From Fasciola hepatica (lineage: Eukaryota > Platyhelminthes > Trematoda > Plagiorchiida > Fasciolidae): a stretch of 64,000 bases of DNA. The stretch is taken from the NCBI GenBank assembly GCA_948099385.1, contig CANUEZ040000199.1:2986001-3050000 (forward strand), read 5' to 3'. Positions 61,094 through 64,000 of the stretch are shown piece after piece (within the stretch, counting starts at the first letter, position 1; the number at the start of each line of letters is the position of its first letter). A program made the translations under genes and the position numbers. The notes under the pieces are model-generated. The model saw only the letters and a program-made list of their open reading frames with translations. It did no database searches and was not told the DNA's origin.

Positions 61094-63998
61094 ATGCCAA
61101 GAAAAGGATCAAAAGCAGTCGAATCCGGACAGAAAGTAACACGGCAAGTCTCTGGAGAGGTTTTGGGTACATATGATTCTTTAGTTAATGCTAGATCGCC
61201 TAGTCCTGTCAGTGCTAGCTCATGTGTTATTGAAAGCAATATTGATCGTAAGGATGTCGATTTATATAAGCTGAGAATACTAGAACTAGAGCAACAGTTA
61301 CTATCGGCTAGACTACAGGCGCAGGAAGCAGAGAAGTGTACACAGAAAGAGCGAGAGCATGAGACCAGTGACTTCGACACTTCCGATAGATTAGGGTGCA
61401 ATAAGGTAGGGAACCCCACGCCGGTCGCCGACTACAAACCACCATCGATCGATCTGCCTAGAGTGGAGTTAGCGGTTTTTGACGGGCGAGCTGAACAATA
61501 CTGCAAGTTTGTCAAGCAGTTTGAGACGTTCGTTGAAAACAAGGTAAACGACCCTGGGCAAAGGCTTCTCTACCTTACTCACTACTGCCGAGGCCGAGCA
61601 AGAGAAGCTATCGACGGATGCACCATGCTCGATCCAGAACAAGGCTACACAAGGGCAAGGAAGATTCTGAGGGACCTGTTTGGCCAACCTTTCAAAGTAG
61701 CCCGTAACCTAATGGAGGGCGTGATGGTAGAGGCAAAGAGAACCAAGGGCGACGTCTACACCATGGCCGACCTGGTGACCAAGATGCAGAACTACTCAAT
61801 AGCCCTCGACCATTTAGGTTACAGGGCTGACCTAGACGCCATGCACACTTTGGAAGGCATAGTCCGTCACCTCTCTCCCGAACTACAGGGTCGGTGGGCG
61901 GAAGAAGCAGAACGGATAAGCCGAAGCGACAGAGAAGCCAACTTCGAAGACCTGACTGAATACTTGGACAGGCAAACGAAGATAGCTGACAGCAGATTCG
62001 GCCGACTCATCCGGGACAGCAACCGAGCAAACAAGCCCAGTACTAGCCAAGTCCAAACCCCTGTACGGGAACATCCAAAGTACCAGCCTTGGACCACTAC
62101 ACACGTCATTTCACGAGATGCTACGGCGAAACCAAATTGCAGATCCTGTGGTACTAGCCATGGCCTACCAGAATGCCCCAAGTTCGGCAATGCCACAATA
62201 GACGAACGGTGGGGAATGGCGAGGATGGCAGGAGCATGTTTTATCTGTCTCAACACCACGCACCGGGCAGCAGCCTGTAGAACAAGGAATCGATGTGGTT
62301 ACGAGGGCTGCACGGGCAGACACCATCGGCTGCTGCATCAGGCGAGAGTAACCATATTCGAGGCGAGTGCCAAGCCCAGCGTGATCTGTTCAACTTCACA
62401 ATCTGCCAGTAAACCGGTACGTTTAGGCGTAGTGGCCGTGGGAGTAGTGACTCCGACTGGGATAGTCAAAGCGTTGGCTTTCGTTGATAGTGGATCCCAC
62501 ACCACTTTATTGAAAGAGCGGTTTGCCGACAAACACCAACTGGCTAAATGTGCGACGTCGTTAGCAGTGAGCACGGTGGGCGGAACACAGGTAATGACTG
62601 CCGGTAGATTAAGGCTGCAACTCATCTCTCTAGACACTAACGAGGAAATTGAACCAACGGAGGCATTCACGTTAGCGGATCTTCCCATGCGAGCACCAAG
62701 GTCGGTGAACTCAATCTTTACAAGGTGGCCCCACCTGCAGGATGTAACCTTTGTAGACTGGAAAGATGATGAGGTGGATCTCCTCATCGGCTGCGACGTG
62801 CCAGAGGCGCATTGGGTGCTTGACCAAAGAGTGGGCGACCGCCAGGCACCTTATGCCGTACGCACGGCTCTGGGATGGATGTTATACGGTCCAGTAGGGG
62901 TACGTGGTTCCGTGAATTACTTATCCGCCGAAACGGACTGCATAGAGTATCATCTGCAACGGCTGTATGAAAAGGAGTTTCATGACATTGGAGACGAAAT
63001 ACCGACGTTGTCTCAAGAGGATCACTTCGCTCTACAAACGGTGCGGCAAGGCACTAGAGGCCTCAAGAAACAGTTCGAGGTTCCCCTTCCATGGCGCACA
63101 TCGGTCGACCCGTGGACTGACAACAGAAATTATGTTCTCCAACGATTACTACGACTAAAAGAACGCTTCATTCGAGACCAGAATCTGTGGGAACGATACG
63201 CGGATTTAATGAAGCAAAACGAGGCCCCCGGTTGCGTTGAAAAGGTACCTGTCAACACCGACAGCAAAGGGGGTATCTGGTATCCGCCTCACCACCCGGT
63301 TATCAACCCCAAGAAACCCAATAAACTGCGGGTGGTTTTCGACTGTGCGGCCACGTTCCAGGGCAAGTCGTTAAACGATCGCCTTCTACAAGGGCCTGAC
63401 TGGACCACACCACTGATCGATGTTCTGTGCCGTTTCAGGGTAGGTAAAGTGGCTTTGTCTGCTGACATTAGGGAAATGCTTCATCAGGTGATGATTCCGG
63501 TAGGAGAACGAGATGCTCTGCGTTTCCTGTGGTGGGAGGAGAGCGACCGGGACAACGCAGTGGTGAATTATAGGATGACCGTCCACCCCTTCGGAGCCAT
63601 ATCGTCACCATTTTGTGCAAACTACGCCCTCCGAGAATCAGCAAACAGACATGGCGATCTAGTCCATCGGACGGTAGTAGATGGCGTCAGCAGGAACTTC
63701 TACGTCGACGACTACCTTGGGTCATCCGATGGTGCGGAATCAGCTCTAGAGCAGTTCAGGGGTCTGACGAGGTTGCTGGAAGAGGGCGGCTTCCATCTGA
63801 CTAAATAGATGTCGAACGCTTCAGAAGTGCTGAAGGTCATCCCGTACACGAAAAGGTCGAAAGTGTAAGAGATTTGGACGGCTCTCCACTTCCTATCGAG
63901 TGCACCTTATGGATACAATATGAAGCGGAAACGGACGATTTTGTTTTCGAACTAAACGTTCCTGAGCTGCCAATAACCCGTCGTGGCATACTATCTGC
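61094..63998 (+). pseudogene. BEL-2 Gag-Pol, stop and frameshift in RT
   Basis: The frame opens at ATG 61094 (MPRKGSKAVES; the open stretch before it has no ATG) and runs without a stop to TAG 63806-63808, where BEL-1 has TGG (LTKWMSN). A one-base loss near 63845 (CGTACACG for CGTATCACG) follows. Domains in order: coiled-coil-like N-terminus (LRILELEQQLLSARLQAQEA), DUF1759-type gag, zinc motifs CRSCGTSHGLPEC and CFICLNTTHRAAAC, protease FVDSGSHTTLL, RT with LSADIREMLHQ and YVDDYLG. The window ends at RRGILSA, just before the place where BEL-1 lacks RNase H, so the intact structure cannot be checked here. Confidence 0.9.
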
Positions 63999-64000
63999 CG

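Larger units (their letters stand above)
60677..64000 (+). mobile_element. BEL/Pao element BEL-2, 5' part (cut by window end)
   Basis: The second copy of the BEL-1 family, inserted in the opposite orientation 329 bp from BEL-1, in the same CR1 host copy. The part present runs from the 5' LTR to the end of the RT domain. The interval 61053-61093 is the leader. Confidence 0.9.

Overview
This window is a eukaryotic genomic segment that is almost entirely transposable-element sequence. The mixture is RTE-clade and CR1-like non-LTR retrotransposons, Penelope-like elements with a GIY-YIG end, BEL/Pao LTR elements and long (TA)n tracts, plus one host gene fragment with 33-38 bp introns. This fits a parasitic flatworm, most likely a digenean trematode. 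Species cannot be decided from the sequence, and nothing looks bacterial, organellar or viral.

Layout. 0-0.76 kb: 3' end of a Penelope-like element (PLE-A). 0.8-4.15 kb: a broken RTE of family 2, ending in (TA)n. 4.2-7.1 kb: defective RTE-1 fragments on the minus strand. 7.1-11.6 kb: degenerate RTE pieces, short dispersed repeats and unassigned DNA. 11.6-17.1 kb: an old RTE-4 copy interrupted by a defective RTE-1 copy. 17.3-20.8 kb: an RTE-1 copy with an uninterrupted 1096-residue endonuclease/reverse transcriptase frame, lying between two (AT)n tracts, followed by a second Penelope 3' end. 21.3-28.3 kb: mostly unassigned DNA with old PLE and RTE remnants. 28.7-31.3 kb: a gag-like fragment, an RTE-2 RT fragment and another defective RTE-1 piece. 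33.16-36.83 kb: a full-length RTE-1 with an 8-bp target-site duplication, disabled by a 188-bp deletion. 37.3-45.4 kb: an old CR1 copy interrupted by a foldback element and an RTE-2 copy. 45.9-46.75 kb: an 834-bp foldback element. 46.84-47.22 kb: the first three exons of a host NMD3 gene on the minus strand. 47.3-60.7 kb: nested CR1 copies and a complete BEL/Pao element with 379-bp LTRs. 60.7-64.0 kb: the 5' part of a second BEL/Pao element, cut by the window end.

The only host gene recognised is NMD3, the 60S ribosomal subunit nuclear-export adaptor. Its start codon lies about 70 bp from a CR1 3' tail and its third intron carries the large foldback element. Everything else is layered retrotransposition. 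Insertion order can be read from the nesting: one CR1 copy is split into three pieces by a younger CR1 and a BEL/Pao element, and its remaining end is cut by a second BEL/Pao element. Most elements carry stops, frameshifts or deletions. RTE-1 copy 1 has the only long frame without a visible lesion, but it lacks the 5' UTR seen in copy 2.
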